Shown one piece after another: positions 23,236 through 31,250 of a DNA stretch of 33,815 bases. Below the pieces are notes generated by a model. It was not told the origin of the DNA and did no database searches. It saw only the letters and a list, made by a program, of their open reading frames with translations. This DNA comes from Candidatus Heimdallarchaeota archaeon (GTDB lineage Archaea > Asgardarchaeota > Heimdallarchaeia > Heimdallarchaeales > Heimdallarchaeaceae), in assembly GCA_016839875.1 (NCBI GenBank), contig JAEOTK010000061.1, forward strand, positions 1 through 33,815. The letters run 5' to 3'. Numbering within the stretch: the stretch's first letter is position 1; each line of letters starts with the position of its first letter. A program made the position numbers and the translations under genes.

Positions 23236-24414
23236 ATGATGAAAAAAGTAAAAGGAATGACAGGAGATGAAGCTGTTGCAAATGCAGCAAAACTAGTTAA
23301 TCCAGATGTCATTGCAGCTTATCCTATAACTCCACAAACCATAATTGTTGAAAGATACAGTGATTTTGTAAATAATGGAGAAGTTGATACAAGTTTTATT
23401 CCTGTTGAATCTGAACATTCTGCACTGAGTTCTTGTGTTGGAGCTTCACTAACAGGTGCTAGAGTATTTACAGCATCAGCTTCAGCTGGTTTAGCATTGA
23501 TGTATGAAATTTTGTATGTTGCATCTGGGATGAGATGTCCAATTGTTCTTGCTGTTGCAAACAGAGCATTTAGTGCTCCTATTAATATTCATGGTGAATG
23601 TACAGATCAGCTAGTTTGTCGTGATGCTTCATGGGTTTCTCTATTCGGTGAATCAGCACAAGAAGCATATGATGAAACAATCATGTCATTCAAGATTGCT
23701 GAGCATCCTGATGTTATGCTACCTACCATGTTTGGAGTTGAAGGATTCATTGTAACTCATGCTTTAGAAAGAGTAGAAACACTAAGTAAGAGTCAAGTAG
23801 AGAACTTCTTACCAGATAGAGATGTTGATTATAGATTTGGTCCAGATGAAATTCATACTTTTGGATCCTTAGTTCTTCAAGATTATTACATGGAAATTAA
23901 ACGCCAACAAGAAGAAGCAATGCAACGAGCATATCATGTTACAAAAGATGTAATGGAAGAGTTTTCAGAGATGTCTGGTAGGACAATGGAAATTGTAGAA
24001 AAATACCAATTGGAAGATGCTGAATATGCTTTTGTGTCTTATGGAGCTACAGCTGGTAATGCTAAAGCAGTTGTTGATAGATTAAGAGCAAAAGGTGAAA
24101 AAGTTGGAGCTTTGAAGATTAGACTCTTCAGACCATTTCCATCTCTTGACATATATGAAGCATTGACAGGAATAAAAGCTGTTACAATTCTTGACCGTTC
24201 CGTAACTTTCGGATCACCTGGAACAATAGTTCAAAATGATATAGCTTCTGGATTATACGGAAAAGAAAACATCCCAACACTTCATGGTTATATCAATGGA
24301 TTAGGAGGAAGAGTGTTAACTCTACCAGAGATAGAAGAAGTGTATGAAAAATCAAAACAATACTATGATATTGGTATGACTTCAACGACAGACTGGGTGG
24401 GGTATAGAAAATGA
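23236..24414 (+). CDS. porA: 2-oxoacid:ferredoxin oxidoreductase, alpha subunit
   Basis: This 392-aa subunit carries the pyrimidine-side TPP-enzyme domain: AAYPITPQT (about 27-35), PVESEHSALS with the conserved Glu, then ASAGLALMYEILYVASGMRCP. A C-terminal transketolase-like domain follows (AFVSYGATAGNAKAVVDRL, ILDRSVTFGSPG). The ATG at 23236 is chosen because AGGTGA (23225-23230) lies exactly 5 nt upstream. A GTG at 23227 would overlap the delta stop but sits inside that site. It pairs with the beta subunit to bind thiamine diphosphate and CoA. Confidence 0.93.
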   Translation: MMKKVKGMTGDEAVANAAKLVNPDVIAAYPITPQTIIVERYSDFVNNGEVDTSFIPVESEHSALSSCVGASLTGARVFTASASAGLALMYEILYVASGMRCPIVLAVANRAFSAPINIHGECTDQLVCRDASWVSLFGESAQEAYDETIMSFKIAEHPDVMLPTMFGVEGFIVTHALERVETLSKSQVENFLPDRDVDYRFGPDEIHTFGSLVLQDYYMEIKRQQEEAMQRAYHVTKDVMEEFSEMSGRTMEIVEKYQLEDAEYAFVSYGATAGNAKAVVDRLRAKGEKVGALKIRLFRPFPSLDIYEALTGIKAVTILDRSVTFGSPGTIVQNDIASGLYGKENIPTLHGYINGLGGRVLTLPEIEEVYEKSKQYYDIGMTSTTDWVGYRK

Positions 24415-24424
24415 GGTGTTATGA

Positions 24425-25399
24425 ATGTTAGAATTACCAAGAATCACAGTTAAGGATTTACAAGAATGGTCAAAACTAGGTGAAGTGCTAACATCAGGTC
24501 ATAGATTATGCGCAGGTTGTGGTGCAGGTACTATGGCTAGACAAGTAACACTTGCTGCTAAAGCGATGGGAGATCCCATAATGATAGTTAATGCCACCGG
24601 GTGTCTAGAAGTTGCATCTACAATCTATCCTTATACAGCTTGGAATGTTCCTTGGATGCATAATGCTTTCGAGAATGCTGCAGCCACTGCATCAGGTGCA
24701 ATTGAAGCAATGAGTGCAATGAAGAGAAAGAAGGATGAAGGTGAAAATAAGGTAAGTATGATAGTTTTCGGAGGCGATGGGGGAACTTATGATATTGGTA
24801 TTCAGAGTCTTTCTGGAGCTGTTGAAAGAGGGCATGAATTCCTCTATGTATGTTATAACAACGGAGCTTACATGAATACTGGAATTCAACGATCTGGTGG
24901 AACTCCTATGTCTGCATCAACTACTACTAGTCCTGCAGGTAAAGTCGTTCCTGGAAAGATCAAATGGGCAAAACCATTAGCAGAGATAATGGCAGCCCAT
25001 GAAATCCCAACATACACAGCTAGTCCAACATATCCCAGAGACCTAATGTCTAAAGTTCAGGCTGGATTAAAACAAGATGGTCCAGCTTTTCTTTTAGTAG
25101 ACTCACCATGCAATCTAGGACAGAGATATCCACCAAATCTATCAATAGAGATAGCAGAACTAGCTGTAAAATCTTGTTTCTTTCCTCTATATGCAACTTA
25201 CAAAGATGATTGGATTTTAACAGCTGAATCTTCTAGAATTGCGAAAAATCCTGAGAGAAAAGTTCCTGTTGAGGATTATTTGAAACTACAAGGTAGATTT
25301 AGACATCTATTCAAACCAGAATGGAAGGGTAAATTAAAAGAGATTCAGGAAACAATAGATGATCGCTGGGAAAGACTTCTAAAGAAAGCTCAATTCTAA
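24425..25399 (+). CDS. porB: 2-oxoacid:ferredoxin oxidoreductase, beta subunit
   Basis: A 324-aa subunit binding the thiamine diphosphate pyrophosphate and a proximal [4Fe-4S] cluster. Cluster cysteines are in HRLCAGCGAG and NATGCLEV, with a later one in DSPCNLG. The TPP motif runs from GGDGGTYDIG to CYNNGAYMNTG. The C-terminal extension to 324 residues suits POR rather than the shorter KOR beta type. GAGGTG overlapping the alpha stop lies 6 nt before the ATG. It is the last gene of the operon; T-rich DNA follows. Confidence 0.93.
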   Translation: MLELPRITVKDLQEWSKLGEVLTSGHRLCAGCGAGTMARQVTLAAKAMGDPIMIVNATGCLEVASTIYPYTAWNVPWMHNAFENAAATASGAIEAMSAMKRKKDEGENKVSMIVFGGDGGTYDIGIQSLSGAVERGHEFLYVCYNNGAYMNTGIQRSGGTPMSASTTTSPAGKVVPGKIKWAKPLAEIMAAHEIPTYTASPTYPRDLMSKVQAGLKQDGPAFLLVDSPCNLGQRYPPNLSIEIAELAVKSCFFPLYATYKDDWILTAESSRIAKNPERKVPVEDYLKLQGRFRHLFKPEWKGKLKEIQETIDDRWERLLKKAQF

Positions 25400-25401
25400 T
25401 T

Positions 25402-25413
25402 CCTCTTTTTTAT
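25402..25413 (+). terminator. T-rich terminator after the por operon
   Basis: CCTCTTTTTTATT immediately follows the porB stop, and more T-runs lie 10 nt further on; this is the expected archaeal type. Confidence 0.45.
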
Positions 25414-25438
25414 TACAAACTTTTTATTTTCAACGTCA

Positions 25439-25448
25439 TTATATAAAC
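25439..25448 (+). promoter_or_regulatory. TATA-like element upstream of the methyltransferase
   Basis: TTATATAAAC; if used, transcription starts near 25470 and leaves an unusually long leader (about 170 nt) before the ATG at 25638, running through the GC-rich island. Confidence 0.4.
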
Positions 25449-25526
25449 ACAAAGGAAAAAAGTTGACAAAACTGCAAAAAAACTGTAATTTTTTTAACTA
25501 TTCTTAAATGAATTTTCGTGTATAAT

Positions 25527-25593
25527 TCCGTAGGGCAAGGCTCATCCACTCATGTGGCACAGCTTCATACACCGGATATTGGGAGGGGGGATT
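25527..25593. other. GC-rich island before the methyltransferase gene
   Basis: About 57% G+C over 63 nt in surroundings near 30%. It contains a small perfect hairpin (CCAC-TCAT-GTGG, starting near 25546) and the purine run GGGAGGGGGG at 25581-25590. It is open in the methyltransferase frame from a GTG at 25518, but the encoded residues do not look like part of that protein. It may be a structured leader or a remnant of an inserted element. Confidence 0.5.
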
Positions 25594-25637
25594 TTTCTCT
25601 AACGGTAATTATTTTATACTCTCCATTAAGGACTAAT

Positions 25638-27488
25638 ATGCTGTCAATGACTCGAGATCTTAATACTAGAAAAACTACTGGTGAATTCTATACACCTATA
25701 GCAATTGTAGACTACATGGTAGAGAAGATTTTCGAATACTTAATTGATAGTAATAGAATTAACACCCTCTCTTTTACAAAATTCCAAAAAAGTCTTCTAA
25801 AACTAAGTTTCTGTGATCCTGCTGTAGGAACTGGAAATTTCATAGCTGGAATACTTAAACAGATATGGGGAGAACTAAAGAAGTATGAGAAAACTGACCT
25901 CACTAGAAAAAGTGAAGTAATAAGATCATTCGTTCGTTCGAATCTCTATGGAGTTGAATTAGATCCTAAACTCCTGAAGATTTGTAAAACAAAAATGGTT
26001 GAATTATATCCATTCCTGAAACTATCTGATTTTAAGAACCTTAAGGTGGGAAATAGCATTATTGGCAAAGATGCCTATGACATCTTGAATGAAGATGTGT
26101 CTGAACTAAAACCATTTTCCTGGACTGATGCCTTTCCTAACACAGATAAGTTCGATGTTATTATTGGTAATCCTCCTTATTACAATCTTAAGAAAATGGA
26201 ACTTCTTGATGATAATGTAAAATTATTGTATAATTATCTTAAAACTTCAGAAAAGTGGAAGTACAAATTTAGATCTGCTTCAGATATCTACTATTATTTC
26301 ATATTCCAATCTGTCGATTTGCTCAAAACCAATGGTATATTATCATTCATCATACCAGATTATTGGTTAGAAAATAAGTATGCTGACATATTACGAGAAT
26401 TTTTGCTTGATTTCCAAATTCTTGAGATTCTAAAATTAGGTGAAATAAACATTTTCAGAGATGAAGGTCGGTGGTTGAAGATTTCTACCTGTGTCTTTAC
26501 AATGGAAAAAAAACTTCCTTATCAAGAAATCAAGGTGACTATAGATGTACCAAGAAACCTAACCAGACAAATGAAACTAAACAAGCAGAGGTTATCAAAC
26601 AACATTTTTCAAGTTGATCAAACAGAATTGAGTAAGGAAAAATGGATTCTATCTCCTTTTGTTGAAGAAATTAACAAAATAACCAAAAATCAAAGTTTAG
26701 TGACTCTTGATTCTTGCTGCAAAATAGCTCAAGGATTGTCTCCAGGAGTGAAAAGCGTATTTGTTCTCTCTGAAGATGAAATAAAGAAAAATCAAATAGA
26801 AAAGAATATTCTAGTTCCCTTTATTTCCAATAAAAATGTAAGACGATGGACATTAAATGTTGATCAAAAAACATATTCAATACTACCATCAAGAATAGAA
26901 GATTTAAGGGATTTTCCTGAAGCAAGAAAATATCTTAACAAGAACAAGGATTTACTTACAGCTGGACCTGATAGAAAACGTCTTCTTGAATCGGGAAAAA
27001 TTCGATGGTTTGACTACAGTGTTTATCGTAATCTATCTGTTTTTGAGAACACCAAAACTAAAATCATTTGTCCTTACAGAGCTCTTCATCCAAAGTTTAG
27101 TTATGATAATAAGGGATATTTTGGAGCAACGGATATCTATGCAATTATACCTAACGATAAAGAAGATATTTATCCAATCCTAGGTATATTAAACAGCTCA
27201 ACCTTTGATTTTTATTACAAACAAGCTGGAAAAACTAAGGGCAGAATGTTAGAATTCTTTAGTGACCCTTTGAAGAAAGTACTTGTACCAGATTCAAGTG
27301 TGATGTGTGAATTAACTCCAAAAATTGAGGGTATTTTAAGAATAAAAGAGAAGAATAACGATAAATCAACTAGCGAACTGAAATTGTTGGAATCTGAGGT
27401 CAATGATGAAGTTGCAAAAATGTACAATCTTGATCCTAGTTTCATCAGAAAATACTCTTCTAAAAAGAACAACAAGAAGTTTCTTTGA
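25638..27488 (+). CDS. Adenine-specific DNA methyltransferase, Eco57I/TaqI-like, no nuclease domain seen
   Basis: A 616-aa class I SAM-dependent N6-adenine methyltransferase. From the ATG at 25638, GEFYTP (15-20) is motif X, DPAVGTGNF (60-68) is SAM-binding motif I, and IIGNPPYYN (175-183) contains the catalytic NPPY. The C-terminal half resembles a TaqI-like target recognition domain (for example LKISTCVFTM, SYDNKGYFGATDIYAI and ILNSSTFDFYYKQ). No endonuclease motif or separate restriction gene is visible, so it is probably an orphan or regulatory enzyme, or the methylase part of a type IIG system that lost its nuclease. The start is chosen on AAGGA 5 nt upstream; GTG at 25518 would add 40 residues encoded by the GC-rich island. 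Its stop is 2 nt from the convergent rhodanese gene. Confidence 0.88.
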   Translation: MLSMTRDLNTRKTTGEFYTPIAIVDYMVEKIFEYLIDSNRINTLSFTKFQKSLLKLSFCDPAVGTGNFIAGILKQIWGELKKYEKTDLTRKSEVIRSFVRSNLYGVELDPKLLKICKTKMVELYPFLKLSDFKNLKVGNSIIGKDAYDILNEDVSELKPFSWTDAFPNTDKFDVIIGNPPYYNLKKMELLDDNVKLLYNYLKTSEKWKYKFRSASDIYYYFIFQSVDLLKTNGILSFIIPDYWLENKYADILREFLLDFQILEILKLGEINIFRDEGRWLKISTCVFTMEKKLPYQEIKVTIDVPRNLTRQMKLNKQRLSNNIFQVDQTELSKEKWILSPFVEEINKITKNQSLVTLDSCCKIAQGLSPGVKSVFVLSEDEIKKNQIEKNILVPFISNKNVRRWTLNVDQKTYSILPSRIEDLRDFPEARKYLNKNKDLLTAGPDRKRLLESGKIRWFDYSVYRNLSVFENTKTKIICPYRALHPKFSYDNKGYFGATDIYAIIPNDKEDIYPILGILNSSTFDFYYKQAGKTKGRMLEFFSDPLKKVLVPDSSVMCELTPKIEGILRIKEKNNDKSTSELKLLESEVNDEVAKMYNLDPSFIRKYSSKKNNKKFL

Positions 27489-27490
27489 TT

Positions 27491-28297
27491 TCAACCAAGA
27501 AAAGAACAGATTATTCTCCATTCCTCATAACCAGCTAAATATAATCGAACATCAGGATAGCCTAGTTCTTTTAGAGCTAAATAAACGAGTGCAGATTGAG
27601 GTGCTGATTCACAATAAACAACGATTGTTTTGTCTTTAGCGATATTCCTTGATAGTAATTCATCTTCGATAATAGAACAGTCTTTTAGAATGAAATAATC
27701 AGGATACTCTTCAAAGATATCTAAATACCAGAAATGGATAGCACCTGGTATATTCCCTCCTTGCTGATCAAGAACAAGTGCATATTCTGAACGATTATCA
27801 ACAAATAGGAAATCTTCAGACTTATAGTTCATTAAGATTTCATCTTTTGTAACTAAAATAGAGGAATTCTCTTCTTTCAGTTCAATACTGCCTTTAGGGA
27901 ATTTTGATAATTCTGAAGTTAAGGGTTTTTTCTCGATTTCCCATTTAGCAAAAGCTCCATCTAACAATTTAACATTGTAAAAACCGAAATAATGTAGAGT
28001 CCAAGCAGCTAATGAACAATTGAGATTGAAAACATCATCTACAAAGACAATAATGTCCTTTTTGTTTATTCCCTTCTCCTTAAGAGTACCTAAAAGCTCT
28101 TCTTTATCAGGGAGAGTGTTGAAACCATCATCATCTTGTTTAGCAAAAACATTATTGTCAATGTGGACAGATCCCTGAATGTGTCCTCTTTCAAATTTTC
28201 CAGCATCACGAAGGTCCACTATCTTGTATTGTGAATTTGACAAATTCTTTTCCAAAGAATCAGTCGACAGGAACGTCTGGATGCTTTTTCTCTTCAT
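27491..28297 (-). CDS. Tandem-rhodanese sulfurtransferase
   Basis: A 268-aa protein with two rhodanese domains, as in thiosulfate and 3-mercaptopyruvate sulfurtransferases. Domain 1 (about 1-125) has KIVDLRDAGKFERGHIQGSVHI but no active-site Cys in its loop (VFVDDVFNLN). Domain 2 has FVDNRSEYAL, IPGAIHF and the active loop CESAPQSA with C229 as the persulfide-carrying residue. The loop differs from the usual CRxGxR and CGxGVTA forms, so the donor or acceptor may differ. The ATG at 28297 is the only reasonable start. It is upstream of nothing on its own strand within 2 nt, converging on the methyltransferase. Confidence 0.88.
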   Translation of the reverse strand: MKRKSIQTFLSTDSLEKNLSNSQYKIVDLRDAGKFERGHIQGSVHIDNNVFAKQDDDGFNTLPDKEELLGTLKEKGINKKDIIVFVDDVFNLNCSLAAWTLHYFGFYNVKLLDGAFAKWEIEKKPLTSELSKFPKGSIELKEENSSILVTKDEILMNYKSEDFLFVDNRSEYALVLDQQGGNIPGAIHFWYLDIFEEYPDYFILKDCSIIEDELLSRNIAKDKTIVVYCESAPQSALVYLALKELGYPDVRLYLAGYEEWRIICSFLG

Positions 28298-28350
28298 CTA
28301 TAAACATTAAGTGTAAGTATTATTAATAATCTTACTCTTGTACTAGTGCA

Positions 28351-29319
28351 CTAATCTTGCAATTTTGCTATTGTTCCAGCATAAATTAAAGGCAATGCAA
28401 TTGTAATATCAGATACAACGGTAACCATTTTACTCCGTGAATCAACCTTTCCCCATGAAATTGCTTCTTCAAGAGAAGCTCCGGATAATCCTCCAGTTTC
28501 TACTCTGTCCATTGTAATCTGTATAGCATAGTCGAAGGTTTTTGGAGACATTAATCTAGATTGAAAAATATAGTTCTTCGGAACTCCGCCACCTAAGAAA
28601 AATGCACCCGCGTGTTCACTATCCCATGCTAATTGTTGAATCTTTCCAAGATCAGCCATATCATCGATTAGTGTTCTATTCATTTGCGAAAACATCCATA
28701 GCTGTAATCCAAGAATACTGTCACTTATTGCTGGGACAAAAATTGGAACTTTCTTCTCAAAAGCTGCTTGTACAAAAGAATTCTCATCATCTAACCGTTT
28801 CCCTATTTCTTCCATTAATTCATAAGTAGAGATAGCCAGAGTATTGGTCTCTTTGTCCTTTCTTTCCTCCCAAATCTCTTTGTAAATGGGTTGAATCTTA
28901 TCTTCCAATTTCATAAAAGAATCATCCCCAACAAATGCATCATAAATTCTGTCTATGGATTTTTCTCTCAATTCACCATCTGATTTATAGGGAACTTGAC
29001 GGAGATGCTTTCCTCCAACAGCTTCTATAATATCATGAGTGACATTTGCTCCTGTTGAAACGATTACATGCACCATATCCTTTCTAATCATATCTGTAAG
29101 TATTTTTCTCATCCCACCTGGTACTAAAGCTCCAGCGATTCCAAGAAAAACAGTAGCATCACTTTCCAACATTTTTTTATAAATATCAACTGCTTGTGAG
29201 ATTCTACCAGGACCAAAAACACCTGATTTCTTGAATTCTTCAATTAAGCTGTTGATCGTTAGATTTTCATCTATATCTATGGGGTCTACAGAAGGATATT
29301 GTGAATTCTTATCTTTCAT
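28351..29319 (-). CDS. dys: Deoxyhypusine synthase
   Basis: Transfers the aminobutyl group of spermidine to a lysine of translation factor aIF5A, the first step of hypusine formation, using NAD+. The protein (322 aa from this ATG) has ATVFLGIAGALVPGGMR, VIVSTGANVTHD, DSEHAGAFFLGGGVPK and EEAISWGKVD, in which K291 is the lysine that forms the enzyme-substrate imine. All expected features are present. ATG at 29319 is preferred to TTG at 29328. The zinc-ribbon gene lies directly upstream with only a few nt between, so the two are probably one transcription unit. Confidence 0.95.
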   Translation of the reverse strand: MKDKNSQYPSVDPIDIDENLTINSLIEEFKKSGVFGPGRISQAVDIYKKMLESDATVFLGIAGALVPGGMRKILTDMIRKDMVHVIVSTGANVTHDIIEAVGGKHLRQVPYKSDGELREKSIDRIYDAFVGDDSFMKLEDKIQPIYKEIWEERKDKETNTLAISTYELMEEIGKRLDDENSFVQAAFEKKVPIFVPAISDSILGLQLWMFSQMNRTLIDDMADLGKIQQLAWDSEHAGAFFLGGGVPKNYIFQSRLMSPKTFDYAIQITMDRVETGGLSGASLEEAISWGKVDSRSKMVTVVSDITIALPLIYAGTIAKLQD

Positions 29320-29334
29320 TATTCTCAAAGACTA

Positions 29335-29616
29335 TTATTGTTTGCCTTCTTTAGCCTTTTCGATAAGTAATTCGATTTCTTTTGCTCTAAAAGGAGATTC
29401 TTCAAGTTCTGTATGATCTATTGGACAAATATATCTGATGTCATCTCCAACATGAATTGAACCCAAAGGAAGTTTACAGATGTAAACTCTATTGCAAATT
29501 CTACAATAGAAAGTCGATCTTGTAGATTCTTCAAATAGGTCTATGTCACTATCAATTGCACATCCAGGACAAGGAAACATACAGATAGTTGGACGAAGAC
29601 TTTCTTTTTTGGACAT
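29335..29616 (-). CDS. Small zinc-ribbon protein, unknown function
   Basis: A 93-aa protein with CPGC (16-19) and CRIC (38-41) forming a four-Cys zinc ribbon, plus C47 and a later CPID-H pair (C64, H67) that could form part of a second site. The C-terminal 25 residues are a charged helix. I do not recognise a named family. Its tight linkage to deoxyhypusine synthase suggests a role near translation factor modification or simply co-expression. Confidence 0.7.
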   Translation of the reverse strand: MSKKESLRPTICMFPCPGCAIDSDIDLFEESTRSTFYCRICNRVYICKLPLGSIHVGDDIRYICPIDHTELEESPFRAKEIELLIEKAKEGKQ

Positions 29617-29704
29617 ATTTATCCCCTTGAATAGAAATTAATTCTAATTATATGTTACTGAATTTTGATTTATTAATCTTGGGGAAACTATTCCATATGG
29701 AGAA

Positions 29705-30496
29705 TTATAGCCATTTATCTAATGATGGAAATTGAAGTACTTCTTTGTCTTCACTTAAAGCAAATAATTCAAACAAAGAGAGATCTACTTCTTCTCTCAG
29801 AATTGGTGACAAGAGATTCTCCTTAGATAACGGGTGAATGGGGGTACCAGAAGAATAATCTGTAAAGGATGGTTGAACAATTAACTGGGCTCTCCTATTC
29901 CTAATCGGTCCTTTCAAGAAAATTGGAACTCGAACTTTCTGAAATCCATTAACATTTGCATGTAGAACTGGATGCTCATGTCCTATGATTACATATTCAA
30001 TCTCATCAGGAAGTTCTGCAGGTAATATTTTATCTCCATGTGTGAGGAAGTATTGTTTGAGAATGCAATATTCTTTATGAAAAGTTGCATTTTGAATGTC
30101 TCTAACAACCCAATTAAGAAAAACATCATGGTTTCCTTTAGTAATATGAACCTCATTAACCAATGATGAGATAGTTTGGAGAAATTTTTTTACATCTCTG
30201 TTTTCTATACTTGTTGGTTCATGAAAACTATGTTTTATGTCTCCATTCAAAACTAGAATTTTTGGTTTAATGGAAATGAGATATTCTGAAATCGTTTCTA
30301 TTTGCTTTTGTGTCTGATTAAAAGGTGAGAAAGTGCCATCTTCAGACATTATAGCTTCCATACCAAGATGAAGGTCTGTAAGAACCAAAGCTTCTATATC
30401 TTCTAGATACATTATAGGCATTCCATCTATAATTTTAATCGTATCAGTAATTGAAGTACTAGAATATTTCATCTGATTCACTGGAGTGGTGTTCAT
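29705..30496 (-). CDS. ICC/SbcD-like metallophosphoesterase (COG1407-type)
   Basis: A 263-aa calcineurin-like phosphoesterase. The metal and catalytic residues are all present: TDLHLG (D41, H43), NGDIKH (D86), KGNHD (N122, H123), LTHGD (H153) and IGHEHP (H173, H175). The TDLHLG start and the short size match the archaeal group often linked with Lhr-type helicases; no such helicase lies here. The substrate could be nucleic acid or a cyclic or phosphomonoester compound. It begins 20 nt after the stop of the all-helical gene and is probably co-transcribed with it. Confidence 0.87.
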   Translation of the reverse strand: MNTTPVNQMKYSSTSITDTIKIIDGMPIMYLEDIEALVLTDLHLGMEAIMSEDGTFSPFNQTQKQIETISEYLISIKPKILVLNGDIKHSFHEPTSIENRDVKKFLQTISSLVNEVHITKGNHDVFLNWVVRDIQNATFHKEYCILKQYFLTHGDKILPAELPDEIEYVIIGHEHPVLHANVNGFQKVRVPIFLKGPIRNRRAQLIVQPSFTDYSSGTPIHPLSKENLLSPILREEVDLSLFELFALSEDKEVLQFPSLDKWL

Positions 30497-30516
30497 ATTC
30501 TTCTAAAGTACAAATC

Positions 30517-31188
30517 TTAAGAATTTTCTGATTTTCCACTTCCTAAAATTGCAAATCTGGCAGCAAAAATTTTCTTGCTTGCTTCACAACAATGAAATAC
30601 AATAGAAATCATTTTTTCAGCTACTAAATATAGAACAAATCCAGTCTTCCAATCATTAGATTCTTCAGGCAATTCCTTCAATAGCATTCGATATAATTTA
30701 TGGGCTCCTAATTCAATCATTGTTATCATTGTTTTGTCATAATTCTGAATATCTGATTGAGTATAATGTATCAAATGACTAAATGTGTTTATACAATCGA
30801 GTATAGATTTATTGAGGTTGTAGAAATATTCCAGGGTTTGTAATTGCATCTGCAAATGGTGTTGAGATAGGAGAGAAATCAATTCAACCATTGATTTGGA
30901 GACTATTTTCAGGTGTGAAAAAATAGGATCATATTGATTTATAGAAAGGATATTAACCTCATCAGGATGATAAATTGTTGATGTTATATCATCAATGAAG
31001 TTCATGACATTTTCATAGAGTTGTTCAATTTTCTCGGCTCTTTCGTCCATTCCAGGATGATAGAGAAGGGTAAGAGTAACCAAATCTGCCATTCGGACAA
31101 GTGTATCACTAACTAGTACTGCACAATGTAAAATCGTATCTGTGACACTGTCAATAGATCCTTTATCAGAAGACAATTTTATCTCCAA
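30517..31188 (-). CDS. All-helical protein, possibly PhoU-like, unknown function
   Basis: The 223-aa sequence is predicted by eye to be almost wholly alpha-helical, with long amphipathic segments (SVTDTILHCAVLVSDTLVRM, YENVMNFIDDITSTI, LKIVSKSMVELISLL), resembling the helical bundles of PhoU-like proteins. I cannot see the E/DxxxD metal motifs of PhoU clearly, so the name is tentative. No membrane helix is evident. Position just before a metallophosphoesterase gene, with 20 nt between, suggests a regulatory or structural partner. Confidence 0.55.
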   Translation of the reverse strand: MEIKLSSDKGSIDSVTDTILHCAVLVSDTLVRMADLVTLTLLYHPGMDERAEKIEQLYENVMNFIDDITSTIYHPDEVNILSINQYDPIFSHLKIVSKSMVELISLLSQHHLQMQLQTLEYFYNLNKSILDCINTFSHLIHYTQSDIQNYDKTMITMIELGAHKLYRMLLKELPEESNDWKTGFVLYLVAEKMISIVFHCCEASKKIFAARFAILGSGKSENS

Positions 31189-31250
31189 CTAATTTAGTTG
31201 TATTTCTCCTATTTAGATGTTATGCAAAGAGAATAAATGAAGAAAAATGG

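Noticed and set aside
27403..27639. 78-aa open frame bridging methyltransferase and rhodanese genes
   Set aside because: Overlaps the ends of two well-supported genes in another frame and shows no recognisable motif.
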